Positions 45,376 through 55,200 of a DNA stretch of 64,000 nucleotides are shown here, piece after piece (position 1 is the first letter of the stretch; each line of letters starts with the position of its first letter). The translations under genes and the position numbers were made by a program. A model generated the notes under the pieces. It was not told where the DNA came from, made no database searches, and saw only the letters and a program-made list of their open reading frames with translations. The stretch is from Methanobrevibacter ruminantium M1 (GTDB lineage Archaea > Methanobacteriota > Methanobacteria > Methanobacteriales > Methanobacteriaceae), in assembly GCF_000024185.1 (NCBI RefSeq), contig NC_013790.1, positions 1,573,501 through 1,637,500 on the forward strand, read 5' to 3'.

Positions 45376-46209
45376 TTATTTTCCAAGCAGATCTAGGATT
45401 TTCTGACGGGCCTCGCCGATTGTCAAAGGATACTCTCCGCCGAAATCTATATCATTGTTCTTTTCCAATATCTCAGCAAGGTGAGTTACCCTTGGAAGTC
45501 TTAAATCAGCTTTTCTGATTGTTTCAACATCTGAAAATACCTCTTTAGGAGTGCCTGACTTTATAATCTCCCCATCGCTGATTAGAAATATCTTAGATGA
45601 ATATACCGGTACAAGACCTACATCGTGGGTTGAAATGACAATGGTCATCCCCTCTTCATTCAATGAGTATAGCAATTTAAGAATATGGGAAGCTCCCTTT
45701 GGGTCAAGACCTGAAGTAGGCTCATCCAGAATCATTATCTCAGGTTCCATAGCCAAAATTCCTGCAATGGCTATTCTTTTCTTCTGTCCTCCGCTTAGAT
45801 GGTGTGGAGATTTCTTCTCAAATCCTCCCATTCCAACCTTTTCAAGGGAATCCTTAACCCTCTTTTCAACCTCTTCAATAGGAAGGCCTAGATTCATAGG
45901 GCCGAAGGCAACATCCTCCTCTACAGTAGGGGCGAACAATTGATTGTCAGGGTTTTGGAAAACGATTCCAACCTTCTGACGAGCGAGCATAAGCTCTTCC
46001 TTGCCATAGGATAATTTTTCTCCATCTATATAGATTTCACCTGACTTTGGCTGGTGAATGCCGTTGAAATGCAAAAATAAAGTTGATTTCCCTGCGCCGT
46101 TTCTTCCTAAAAGAGAGACCATCTCTCCCTTTTCCACCTTGAAATTTATATTGTTTAGTGCAACTGTACCGTCTGGATATGCATAAACAATGTCTCTTGC
46201 CTCTAAAAT
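45376..46209 (-). CDS. cbiO: ECF/cobalt transporter ATP-binding protein (CbiO/EcfA-like), ATT start proposed
   Basis: With the start proposed here, 277 residues, usual for CbiO/EcfA. Marks: LEARDIVYAYPDGTVALNNI, Walker A GRNGAGKST (residues 35-43), Q-loop VFQNPDNQLFAPTVEEDVAFG, signature LSGGQKKR and Walker B IMILDEPTSGLDP. The first usual start codon in frame (GTG at 46137) would remove the N-terminal strand that all relatives have. Upstream the homologous sequence runs back to ATT at 46209, 7 nt after GGAGG (46217-46221) and about 40 nt after a TATA box. It powers uptake of cobalt or a vitamin; membrane partners are not adjacent, but a complete ECF set lies upstream. Confidence 0.9.
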   Translation of the reverse strand: MLEARDIVYAYPDGTVALNNINFKVEKGEMVSLLGRNGAGKSTLFLHFNGIHQPKSGEIYIDGEKLSYGKEELMLARQKVGIVFQNPDNQLFAPTVEEDVAFGPMNLGLPIEEVEKRVKDSLEKVGMGGFEKKSPHHLSGGQKKRIAIAGILAMEPEIMILDEPTSGLDPKGASHILKLLYSLNEEGMTIVISTHDVGLVPVYSSKIFLISDGEIIKSGTPKEVFSDVETIRKADLRLPRVTHLAEILEKNNDIDFGGEYPLTIGEARQKILDLLGK

Positions 46210-46216
46210 AGTATAA

Positions 46217-46255
46217 CCTCCAACAATACTATTATATTATTAAAGATATATAAAC
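46217..46255 (-). promoter_or_regulatory. cbiO promoter and ribosome-binding site
   Basis: Minus strand: AAAAGGTTTATATATCTTT gives BRE and TATA at about 46246-46255; transcription would start near 46224, just before GTTGGAGGTTATACT. The short leader places the ribosome-binding site 7 nt from the ATT at 46209 and far from the GTG at 46137, which decides the start. Confidence 0.6.
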
Positions 46256-46413
46256 CTTTTAAAAGTATTAATAAATTGGTTTGTTTAGTTTATAAAGTAT
46301 TACTTAATTGTAAAATAATTAATAAAAAAATAGGGAAAAGATAATCTTTAATAGGAGGATAGGATAAAGATGGTTTGAAATTTTATTTATACCAATATTA
46401 ATCTAGTAAAGTT

Positions 46414-47517
46414 TTATTCTATCTGCTTTTCAATGACGTATTCCAAAAGCAGTTTCATGGAATTCCATTCCTTTCGGTTGAAATTGCTATTCAAAATAGA
46501 ATTTAAAACCTTTAAGGCAGGCTTTTTATCCAATAATCCAATCCTATACTGATCTATGATATGAATGATTAATGAAACATATCCAACAAGCTCTGGGTTT
46601 TTTGAGACCTTAATTAAGGACATTATAAATTCCTTTTTCTCCATCTCATCCAGATTCAAGCTTTTGTCATAGAACTCATCCAGATTCATCTTAAATCTGT
46701 CTAGCCTTACAAGTGCATTCAGCTGATATGATGGAGTGAGCCATTGCAGATTAGCCAAAGCCTCCTTTATTGAGCGGATGACTGCATTTGCAATCAATTC
46801 ACCAATCTTTGCATGCTTGCTCACATTCTCAATAAAGTTATCGCTTTGGAGATTTGAGCATATTGCTATGCCGTCTGTGCCTGTTCCGGTTGCTATCTCG
46901 CTAGAATAATTGCTTGAAGTCATAAGGTCCCTTAGAGCCACTGCCTTAGCCTCTACAGCTATCATTTCAGCTAAAAGAAGGGAGCTTTCATCAAGCCTGC
47001 AATTGATTAGGATGATGTTATTGATTGTTCCAGGCTTATTAGGATTTGGATCTTCATTTTCCAAATCAAAATCATATTCTCCGTTCAATTCATAATAGGA
47101 AGCGACATCCCCTGCTGAGACCGCATTAACGCGAACTCCAGCTGTTGTAATGGCTAGAACCTCAATGTCCTTATATCTCTCTACAGCAATTGAATACTCA
47201 TCTATTTGAGCTGAAGTGACCAAACCGCTTAACTTATTGCCCTTCAAGTCAAGTTTATTATAGAAATCGTAGGATAGCATCTCCAAAAAGCCCAATATGC
47301 CACCATCACCATATTCGTCAATGTTCTCCTGTGACAGCTGATGATTGAATACAGCAGAGAGATCTTCGCTATAACCTCCATTTAACCAAGAAGTGACTAT
47401 GGCATTCCTTTTGCCTGCAAATTTCACTACAATTGAATCATGATTGAGAAATATCTCATCGCCATCAATTGTTTTTGAAATGAGTTTGAATTCTTGGGTC
47501 TTATCATCATTTGTCAT
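46414..47517 (-). CDS. cbiZ: adenosylcobinamide amidohydrolase with C-terminal extension
   Basis: 367 residues. The N-terminal 240 residues match CbiZ: KRNAIVTSWLNGGYSEDLSA, ITTAGVRVNAVSAGD, INNIILINCRLDESSLL and EIATGTGTDGIAICSN. CbiZ removes the aminopropanol side chain of adenosylcobinamide (or pseudo-B12 forms), giving adenosylcobyric acid for rebuilding the cofactor; this is a corrinoid salvage step in archaea. The 120-residue C-terminal helical extension is not part of the core family. It lies between an ECF S component and cbiO, supporting corrinoid uptake for the cluster. Confidence 0.92.
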   Translation of the reverse strand: MTNDDKTQEFKLISKTIDGDEIFLNHDSIVVKFAGKRNAIVTSWLNGGYSEDLSAVFNHQLSQENIDEYGDGGILGFLEMLSYDFYNKLDLKGNKLSGLVTSAQIDEYSIAVERYKDIEVLAITTAGVRVNAVSAGDVASYYELNGEYDFDLENEDPNPNKPGTINNIILINCRLDESSLLLAEMIAVEAKAVALRDLMTSSNYSSEIATGTGTDGIAICSNLQSDNFIENVSKHAKIGELIANAVIRSIKEALANLQWLTPSYQLNALVRLDRFKMNLDEFYDKSLNLDEMEKKEFIMSLIKVSKNPELVGYVSLIIHIIDQYRIGLLDKKPALKVLNSILNSNFNRKEWNSMKLLLEYVIEKQIE

Positions 47518-47691
47518 AGAACACTTCCTTTTTAAAAAAAGTCAATAATTATTATAATTCTCTTTAAATATAGTTTAAAGTTTAAAATATATATAATTTC
47601 ATTCTTAATAGAAAAAAAGTCTAAAAAAATAAAAGTCATATAAAGATAATAAAAAAATAAAAAAAGAAAAATTAAGGCTTAAAAACCTTAA

Positions 47692-48393
47692 TTAATTAGT
47701 TAAGTCAATGCTTTCATCACTTGAGCTTGGATTAGACAGATATTTAATCTTAGCTCTTGTAAACATCTTCTTAAACCAGTCATACAATACGACTAAAAGC
47801 ACTGCATTAGTTACTCCGTGAGTCAAGTCATAGGTGAAACCGTTAATGTACAATGCAATGATTGGAGTAATCTGCAATGCGGTTCCTGAATAGAAGATAG
47901 CTGAAATATCAGTTATCCAGCCGTAAAGGAATCCCCATAGGAGTCCGAATATGAATCTGAATGGCAAGCTGTCAAACCTTGAAGCCAAGTATCCTGCACT
48001 TGCTCCCATAAGTCCCCAAGCAAGCATCTGGAAAATGACCCAATATCCCATTCCCATGAATATGCCTGAAACAAATGCTGTAAGGGCACCTACAAGGAAA
48101 CCTTCCTCCTTGCCAAAGACAACCCCCACCATTATTATTACAAATGATGCCAGGTTTACAGCAGGTATTGACATTAGAATAAGACGTCCCACAGTTGCAA
48201 TAGCTGTTAAAACGGCAATTAGAACGATTGATTCAACTGTAGGCTTTGACTGTTCATACATCTTAAAGACAAAATATATTATGCCTATAAGGAGCAAGAT
48301 TGTAAAGACTAGAATTGTTATTGTAAATATTGGAGAGCTGGCTGAAGCTCCGCTTTCCGTTATAGACATGTTAGTTACTAATTCCTCTATCAT
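47692..48393 (-). CDS. ECF transporter S component, probable corrinoid
   Basis: 233 residues, six to seven hydrophobic helices, with IVLIAVLTAIATVGRLILMS and SFVIIMVGVVFGKEEGFLVG, the loop layout of ECF substrate-binding (S) proteins. It lies downstream of the fused A-A' ATPase and T genes and upstream of cbiZ, so it is the substrate-specificity subunit of this complex. The substrate is inferred from cbiZ; sequence alone does not fix it. The ATG at 48393 (AGGTG 6 nt before) is preferred over GTG at 48402. Confidence 0.82.
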   Translation of the reverse strand: MIEELVTNMSITESGASASSPIFTITILVFTILLLIGIIYFVFKMYEQSKPTVESIVLIAVLTAIATVGRLILMSIPAVNLASFVIIMVGVVFGKEEGFLVGALTAFVSGIFMGMGYWVIFQMLAWGLMGASAGYLASRFDSLPFRFIFGLLWGFLYGWITDISAIFYSGTALQITPIIALYINGFTYDLTHGVTNAVLLVVLYDWFKKMFTRAKIKYLSNPSSSDESIDLTN

Positions 48394-48596
48394 TAAAAAC
48401 ACCTAAAAATATAAAAAATCAATAATTATGAATAAATTTATAAAATACTAAAATTTTGAATTTAATCAATTAAATAGACAAGAATAATTTTATTTAATCA
48501 GATAAATATAAATTACTATTTGAATATTTTTCTAGATTTACTTATTTAATCAATAAATAATAATTTAATCACTTTAAATCTAAATTAATGATTAAA

Positions 48597-50534
48597 TCAC
48601 TTTAAATCCCAAATCTCCTTTACATCATCCAATGTAACAGCTTGCGGAATATAATCCTTGACCATCCTATTTACAAAGGTAGTATAGAAGTTATTCTCTG
48701 CAAATATCACCTTAGGGTCGTCATCTATTTGAATGTCCTTATCAAATAGCATCAGACATCTCTTGCAATTGTTTGCAACGAAATCCAAGTCATGGCTTGT
48801 CATTACAATTGTCAATCCATTGTCCACCAATGAATTAAGTATATATGCCAAGTTTTTGCTTGATATAGGATCCAAACCTTTTGTAGGCTCATCCAATACC
48901 AGAACGTCTGTATTTTGAATCAATGCCTTGACGATTACTATCTTTTCCTGCTCTCCTCCACTGCAGTCATAAGGATGCTTATCCAAGAGATTTTCAATGT
49001 CAAAGAATCCAATAAGCTCTTTAAATCTATAGTCTATATTTTTAAACTTTAGATTGTTCAATAGGTCTGACTCTAAAAACTCATTTCCATTCAGCTTTAA
49101 AAGACCATCATAGGTTTCCATATTGAATTCGCTTGCGCTGAATGCATTTGAGCTTAATATTGATTCAAGGAACTCTTCCTTAACTGTGTCCTTGGAGAAG
49201 TGAATCATAGGATTCTGATGAACATATGCTATCTTCAGATTCTTACTATACCTTACCTTGCCCTTTATCGGCTTTAATATTCCTACCAATATCTGAAGGA
49301 AGGTTGATTTTCCTACTCCATTTCCACCTACAAGGCTAAGGAAATCTCCCTTGTTCAATTTAAAGTCCACATTCTTTAGTATAAGATTATTCTTCTCATA
49401 TGCAAAGTATATTCCATTCATTCTAATTAATGTGTTCTTATCATTAGAGAATGGAAGCCTATCCCTAAGGCCTAACTTATTGGAATTGTATTTTTTTGTG
49501 GTCAAACTGGACTTTTGATAATAATCATGTTCTTTTTTGCTTGAAGTGGAATTTTGATTAGAATTATCTTTTTCTAATGAATCATATGCATAATCATTTT
49601 CAAAATTATTATTTTTTTGTACATCTTCATTTATTTTAATTAACTCATCACTAATTATATTAAGATAACGTCTACCCTCACGAATGCTTAAAGGAGTATT
49701 CAATTTAGTGAACTCTTCATATTCGCTTATATATTCCTCATTTTCAAGGTAGTTTTGGCTAAGGCCATTATAGATCTTTGTTACTGCAGGAAGGTAGTTT
49801 TCAAATATATCATCATTAATTACTTCCTCACAGATGTCATGGGCATTGTCATTGAACTCTATCTTTCCATCCTTTAGGAAGACTGCATTGTCTATGAATG
49901 GAAATATGCTGTCTGCCTTATGCTCGCTCATTATGACTGTTATTGAAAACTCCTCATTGAGTCTTCTTATTATTGAAAGGAACTCATATGAAGCGATCGG
50001 GTCAAGCTGAGACATAGGCTCGTCAAGAAGAAGAACCTTTGGCCTTAAGACAAGAAGGGAACATAGGTTGATAAGCTGCTTCTGTCCTCCAGAGAGCTCG
50101 TTTACATTCTTATGGAGAATGTCATTTATTCCAAAGAAGGCAACAATCTCGCTTATTCTGTTTCGAATCTCCTCTGTCGGAAGCCCTATGTTTTCAAGAG
50201 GGAATGCAATCTCCTGAATTACAGTGTCTGTCACTATCTGGCTGTCTGGGTTCTGGAAAAGATATCCTATATCGCATGCTGAAGTGAAATCATCAAGCTG
50301 GGCGATTTCAGTTCCATTGTATTTTATGCTTCCTTCACGTCTTCCGTTTGGCATCAGCTCCTTTTTAAGATTGGTTAGAAGAGTAGTCTTTCCGCATCCT
50401 GAAGGTCCGCATAGAAGAACAAAATCGCCAAAGTTAATATTTAGGCTGATATTGTCTAAGGACTTTTCTAGGGATTCTGTTCCGTCTGAATTTAGATATG
50501 AAAAGCTGAAATTCTTAAATTCGATTAACGCCAT
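48597..50534 (-). CDS. fused ECF A-A' ATPase, two ABC domains
   Basis: 645 residues. Two ABC ATPase halves joined by a polar Asn/Ser/Lys linker (about residues 300-360). Half one: Walker A GPSGCGKT (43-50), YLFQNPDSQIVTDTVIQEIA, LSGGQKQ, LLLDEPMSQLDP. Half two: Walker A GGNGVGKST, CSGGEQEK and VLVLDEPTKGLDP. Both have the Q-loop and H-loop residues (MSEHKAD, MTSHDLD), so both can be active. This is the EcfA/EcfA' pair as one chain. The ATG at 50534 overlaps the end of the EcfT gene by 10 nt, indicating coupled translation. Confidence 0.93.
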   Translation of the reverse strand: MALIEFKNFSFSYLNSDGTESLEKSLDNISLNINFGDFVLLCGPSGCGKTTLLTNLKKELMPNGRREGSIKYNGTEIAQLDDFTSACDIGYLFQNPDSQIVTDTVIQEIAFPLENIGLPTEEIRNRISEIVAFFGINDILHKNVNELSGGQKQLINLCSLLVLRPKVLLLDEPMSQLDPIASYEFLSIIRRLNEEFSITVIMSEHKADSIFPFIDNAVFLKDGKIEFNDNAHDICEEVINDDIFENYLPAVTKIYNGLSQNYLENEEYISEYEEFTKLNTPLSIREGRRYLNIISDELIKINEDVQKNNNFENDYAYDSLEKDNSNQNSTSSKKEHDYYQKSSLTTKKYNSNKLGLRDRLPFSNDKNTLIRMNGIYFAYEKNNLILKNVDFKLNKGDFLSLVGGNGVGKSTFLQILVGILKPIKGKVRYSKNLKIAYVHQNPMIHFSKDTVKEEFLESILSSNAFSASEFNMETYDGLLKLNGNEFLESDLLNNLKFKNIDYRFKELIGFFDIENLLDKHPYDCSGGEQEKIVIVKALIQNTDVLVLDEPTKGLDPISSKNLAYILNSLVDNGLTIVMTSHDLDFVANNCKRCLMLFDKDIQIDDDPKVIFAENNFYTTFVNRMVKDYIPQAVTLDDVKEIWDLK

Positions 50535-51580
50535 AGGAATCTCTCCTTAATTTCTAGATAGATTAAAGGTAATAAAAATACTATAAATGCAAAATAATAA
50601 ATGTTAAATGGTAAATCGCTGAATGAGAAGTCTATTGAAGGATAAATGTTTATCATGCCATATCCTTGTATAAGGCCTATCACTATTATTGATACTGTGA
50701 CTATGATTATTGCAAGGAATATGATGTCTGCAAGTCCGAACTTGTATGAAAGATAGCTTGTTCGCTCATTGGAGTTGTATCCACGGGCTTTCATTGACTT
50801 GGCTGTAAACATGGACTCTTCAAGGGACCATGAGACTGTTATTCCCATGATCTTTCCAAGGACCTTTGCCTCCTTTGCAATGGATTGGAACCTTTTAGAG
50901 GACTTTATCTTCTTGAAGACCCTTGAATCGGAACCGATGTCCAGGCTTGATATGTTTGAGTCGAATTGCTCTAAATCGAGAGAGTCTGAATCTTCTTTTG
51001 AATTATTTTCATCTGAAAGATTATTTTCCTCAGAAAGATTGTCTTCAAGAGAATCATCATTTAAATCATCCTCTTCATCTGATTCTACCCCATTGGCCTT
51101 CAGATTATTCAGCTTTTGAACCTCAATGGCCCTTGAATTGATTAGTGGAATGAACCTTAATGCCATTACAATTATCATTGAGATGATTGGAAGCTTTTTA
51201 GAAAAGATATAAAGCATCTCCTGATAGGAAACTGACCTATTATATGATGAGAAAACCAGAATTACAATGAGAAGTGCCAATGACATCAATATCCCATATG
51301 CAATTGCCTCATAGGTGATGAAGAATCCGTTGAAAAGATATATCCTATGTGCCCCTGTCCGATTCAGGAGGGGATTTAGAATTATAATCAGTACGCTTAA
51401 GGGTATGAAAAATTTCATTATGTTCTTTAGCTCGCTGGAGACTCCCTGAAGAGCGATAAGAATAAGAATCAAAGCTAAAAAACTCAATACAAAATAAGGA
51501 TCGCTAAAAATGAAAGCCAAGAGAACCATTATAAAATAGTAAAGCAAATATACGCCTGGATGAATAGCTGTAAGTTCCAT
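50525..51580 (-). CDS. ECF transporter T component with acidic insertion
   Basis: 351 residues with five to six membrane helices and the two conserved Ala/Lys-Arg-Gly coupling motifs of EcfT: the first near RAIEVQKLNNLKANG, the second SMKARGY. Between them is an acidic low-complexity insert of about 55 residues (EDDLNDDSLEDNLSEENNLS and onward), absent from typical EcfT, in the cytoplasmic loop that docks on the ATPases. It is the first gene of the ECF cluster and overlaps the fused ATPase gene. A long inverted-repeat element lies about 215 bp upstream. Confidence 0.88.
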   Translation of the reverse strand: MELTAIHPGVYLLYYFIMVLLAFIFSDPYFVLSFLALILILIALQGVSSELKNIMKFFIPLSVLIIILNPLLNRTGAHRIYLFNGFFITYEAIAYGILMSLALLIVILVFSSYNRSVSYQEMLYIFSKKLPIISMIIVMALRFIPLINSRAIEVQKLNNLKANGVESDEEDDLNDDSLEDNLSEENNLSDENNSKEDSDSLDLEQFDSNISSLDIGSDSRVFKKIKSSKRFQSIAKEAKVLGKIMGITVSWSLEESMFTAKSMKARGYNSNERTSYLSYKFGLADIIFLAIIIVTVSIIVIGLIQGYGMINIYPSIDFSFSDLPFNIYYFAFIVFLLPLIYLEIKERFLWR

Positions 51581-52215
51581 GATAGTTCTCCATTATAATA
51601 TATTAATTTATCAATAAGTTACAATTCTATATTTATTTGCAAGCTATATAAAACTTTCTTTAAAAAGAATAAAACCTGATTGATAAAAATAAAATTAAAT
51701 AGATTAAAAAGAGTTATATTGAAAAATAAGAATAAATTGGTTAAAAAAAGAGTAATAAGTAATTTATTGGTTTTTAAAGCTTTAAAAAAAAGCATACTTT
51801 AGGAAAATATTAATTCAATCATTATCTGACAATCTAGCCAACCAGATAATGATACAAAAAAATATTGGGAAATCCTAAAGTATAACTTACAATTATATTT
51901 ATTAAATAATAAAATTTGTTTTATAGAAAATAAATTATAATTGATGGTAATACTTTATAAAAACATATTTATAAATATTATTATTTTTTTACATTATTAG
52001 AACAAAAATAGGCCGATTTTAAAAACGGAAGTAATAAAAAAATTATTATAAATTTTAAAAAAGTTTAAAATAGTGAAAAATAACTAAAAATCAGTCTTAT
52101 AAAAATAGAAAAATATCTAAAACCTATTATTTACGAATTAACAATAATAAAAAAAAAAATAGTAAAAAATTAGTCTTAAAAAAGACTAAAAAAATAAAAA
52201 AAAGAATTTTAAAGA
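51581..52215. other. intergenic region upstream of ecfT
   Basis: Apart from the structured element at 51794-51883, the DNA is AT-rich. T-rich minus-strand stretches directly after the adhesin gene's stop (52140-52215) could terminate it. No coding signal. Confidence 0.5.
51794..51883. other. 90-bp nested inverted-repeat element upstream of ecfT
   Basis: Outer arms ATACTTTAGGA and TCCTAAAGTAT are perfect 11-bp complements; inside them AATATT faces AATATT, then TCATTATCTG faces CAGATAATGA (perfect 10 bp) around a 14-nt loop (ACAATCTAGCCAAC). The transcript on either strand would form a long stem. It could be a structured leader of the ECF cluster, a terminator for the adhesin gene, or a small mobile-element remnant. 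Confidence 0.65.
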
Positions 52216-55200
52216 TTATCTTATGTTTCTTTTAGACCTCTTGACGAGTTCAGACGCACACGCGAATATAAGCAGGAATAAGATACATAATACAGGTATG
52301 TTCATGCCTCCAAATGATAATGATCTACTTGATGCGGCATCTTCATCAACATCCAAATTATAGGCCCTTGCAGACTCTGTAACTGCTGCAGATGAGCTTG
52401 TTCCAACAGTGTTTCCCTTTAGTGTATCGGTCTCTGGATTGTTTCCGGAGCCATCCATATCGCTTTGGCTTCCTGAATTTCCATTATTATTATTGACCAC
52501 AGTGGAATTTGAATTGGAATTCTGGCTTCCATTGGAACTGTTTCCGTTTCCATTGCTGTTGGTTTCGCCGGAGCCTGTTCTATTGGTCTGGCCGTTTCCG
52601 CCGGAAGGAGGAGCTGGAACCTCATTGTCAACAAAGATATTGCCTTCACCTCCGTCATCATAGAAAGCACCGGTATGAGGAGGAATCACATCTGCGTGAT
52701 CTGTAAGATCTGTTCTTAGCAATTCTGACCAGTCCTTATCTGAATAGTCATGCAATGGATTGGATACTCCCAATTCTGAGAATATGGCATCAAAGTCGAC
52801 GCCTCCAGGCAATTCACTAGCATCCTTAAGCCTGCCTTCCCTAAAGATAGGACTGAGCTTATTTCCTGCAATGTAATTATGTTTGGAGTTATACAAGCTT
52901 ACATCACCAACATACTGGCCAAAGGCATTTAATGTATTATTGCTTATAAGATTATAATCAGTGTCATAGCCCTCTAGGACATAATTTATCCTAGACCTTG
53001 AAATAACGTAATTGGAATCCACCACTGAATTTAAAGCCCCTTCCAATATCACACCATAGCTTACATTGTTTGAAAAGCAAATAATGTAATTTCTAAGGAT
53101 TGTAGTATTAATTGAATTATAACCTGCAATTATACCTGCTGCATAATAAGTACCATTCACAAATACGATATTGTCGGTAAAACTGTTATTAGTTGCAAAT
53201 TGGTCTCGCTTACCGGTTTCGGCACCTAAAACCCCTAATCCATAAAGGTATGGATCCTTTGCAGAGACAACAACATTATTATGATGAACCTTATTATAGT
53301 TGCTATCATAATAGAGGTCGACTCCTACAATGGAGTTTGTAGACTCCTTAACTGCAGTGTAATACTTTTTAAGGCCTGATGTGGCGTTTATCACATTGTA
53401 GCCAATGTCGTTTGAAGATGAATAGAATAGAATTATGCCATATGTCTTATATACTTCAGGAATAATCATGCCCTCTGCCTCATAGTCATCTACGCTGATT
53501 GAAGTGTCAACCTGAATTGTAGACTCATATTGATGAGGATCGTCTGTACCGTTGACCTTGATTATATTGTCTTGAATCAGATTGTCCTTAGAATCATAAA
53601 GGATGATTCCAAAGGTAAGCTTATCTGCCTTCACATCAATGGAATTGTTTGATACAGTGGAGTCTTGAGTTTCGGATAGATAGATTCCATATCCGCTGTC
53701 ATAGCTATCCAACTTTATTTTGTTGTTTATTACGCTAACATCCCTTACATAATCCAAAAGAATTGCAAACCGATGGTTGTCTTGCTTGTTTCCAGGATTT
53801 CGGTTGACTATTGTAAAACCGTCAACGACGACCTTATCTGATTCTATCTTGATTATTGAATCATAAAGAACTGCAGAATCTGAAATGATCCTTAAAGGCT
53901 GGTTCAGCACAATTCTCTTATTGCGGAAGTCACCTTGGAATATTAGGTCTGCATATTCATAATCCCCCTTAAGATATCCGTCTTCGCCGAAGTATTCATA
54001 GAAGTTGGATTCATTAAGGTAATATGAAACAGGAATTACAGAAATGTCTATTGTAATATTTGAGGATAGATAATAATTATTTCCCGTAAAGCTTATATTC
54101 ATAGTGTAATTGTCCGGAATCGCATCAAAATGCAAACTTGCCTTTCCTTCACTGTCGGTTGTCTTAGCATAGACCTTATCCTTAAAGTGGAAGTCGATAG
54201 AAACGCCGGAGATAGGATTGCCGTATTGGTCCTTAAGGTAGGCATCCAAGTAGTCTCCCCTTAGGACTGTTGTGTTGTAGACAGTGATTGAAGTGGATAA
54301 TTTAGTTATGTTAACTGGAATGGTAGCATTTCCTGTGCCGTTAATGTCAGTTCCGTTAACATCTGTTCCGTTAACATCTGTTCCGTTAACATCAGTAACA
54401 TTAGTGCCGTTAACATCAGTTCCATTAATGTCTGTAATGTTAGTACCGTTTACATCAGTTCCATTAATATCTGTACCATTAACATCTGTAATATTAGTAC
54501 CATTACCCGTATTTCCAGTACCATTATTACCGGAATCACTTGTATTTGTATTATTCAATCCGCTATCTGTATCATTACGCTCTATTTCAGAAATGTCAGT
54601 CAGATTCACAACTATGCCATTAATTGTATTATTAAATATTGCATAATGCTGAGGGACCAACGGGTTTCTGTTTGTATACTTTCCAACAATTATGGCATCC
54701 TCTGGATTGGAAATCTCAATAATATTGCCGCAGACAAGGGAATAATCTATCTTACCCTTTAGAACTATCCCTTCAGAGTCTGAACTTATATTATTGTTTC
54801 TTATTGTGGTATTTTCAACCAGCTTTGATGTATAGATCCTAACTGCACTTGAGCCTATGCCATTTAATGCATTGTCTTCAACTACTGCATTTGACTTTGT
54901 CAGGTTTATGCATGCAGAGGATTCGGTATTGATTGTATTTCCGGAAATGAAGGTTGCATCTCCGCTGGATCTGATTCCATTTGTGCCGACTGTGTCGATT
55001 GAATTGCCTATGATTCTTGTATTGGAACCATAGGTGAAAATCCCTACCACATCGCCTTCCTTGTTCCATTGGAATCCTTCAAGCCTTTTGGTGGAGATAT
55101 TGTTATTCATTATTGTAACGTTATTTCCATCGACTATTATGCCTGCCTCTCCCCCTACATTCAATATGGTATTGTTTATTACCAGAGTGTCAGGTGTTGA

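Noticed and set aside
51794-51883. Cobalamin riboswitch before the ECF cluster
   Set aside because: The nested palindrome lacks any B12-box-like conserved core that I can see; a simple long stem fits better.
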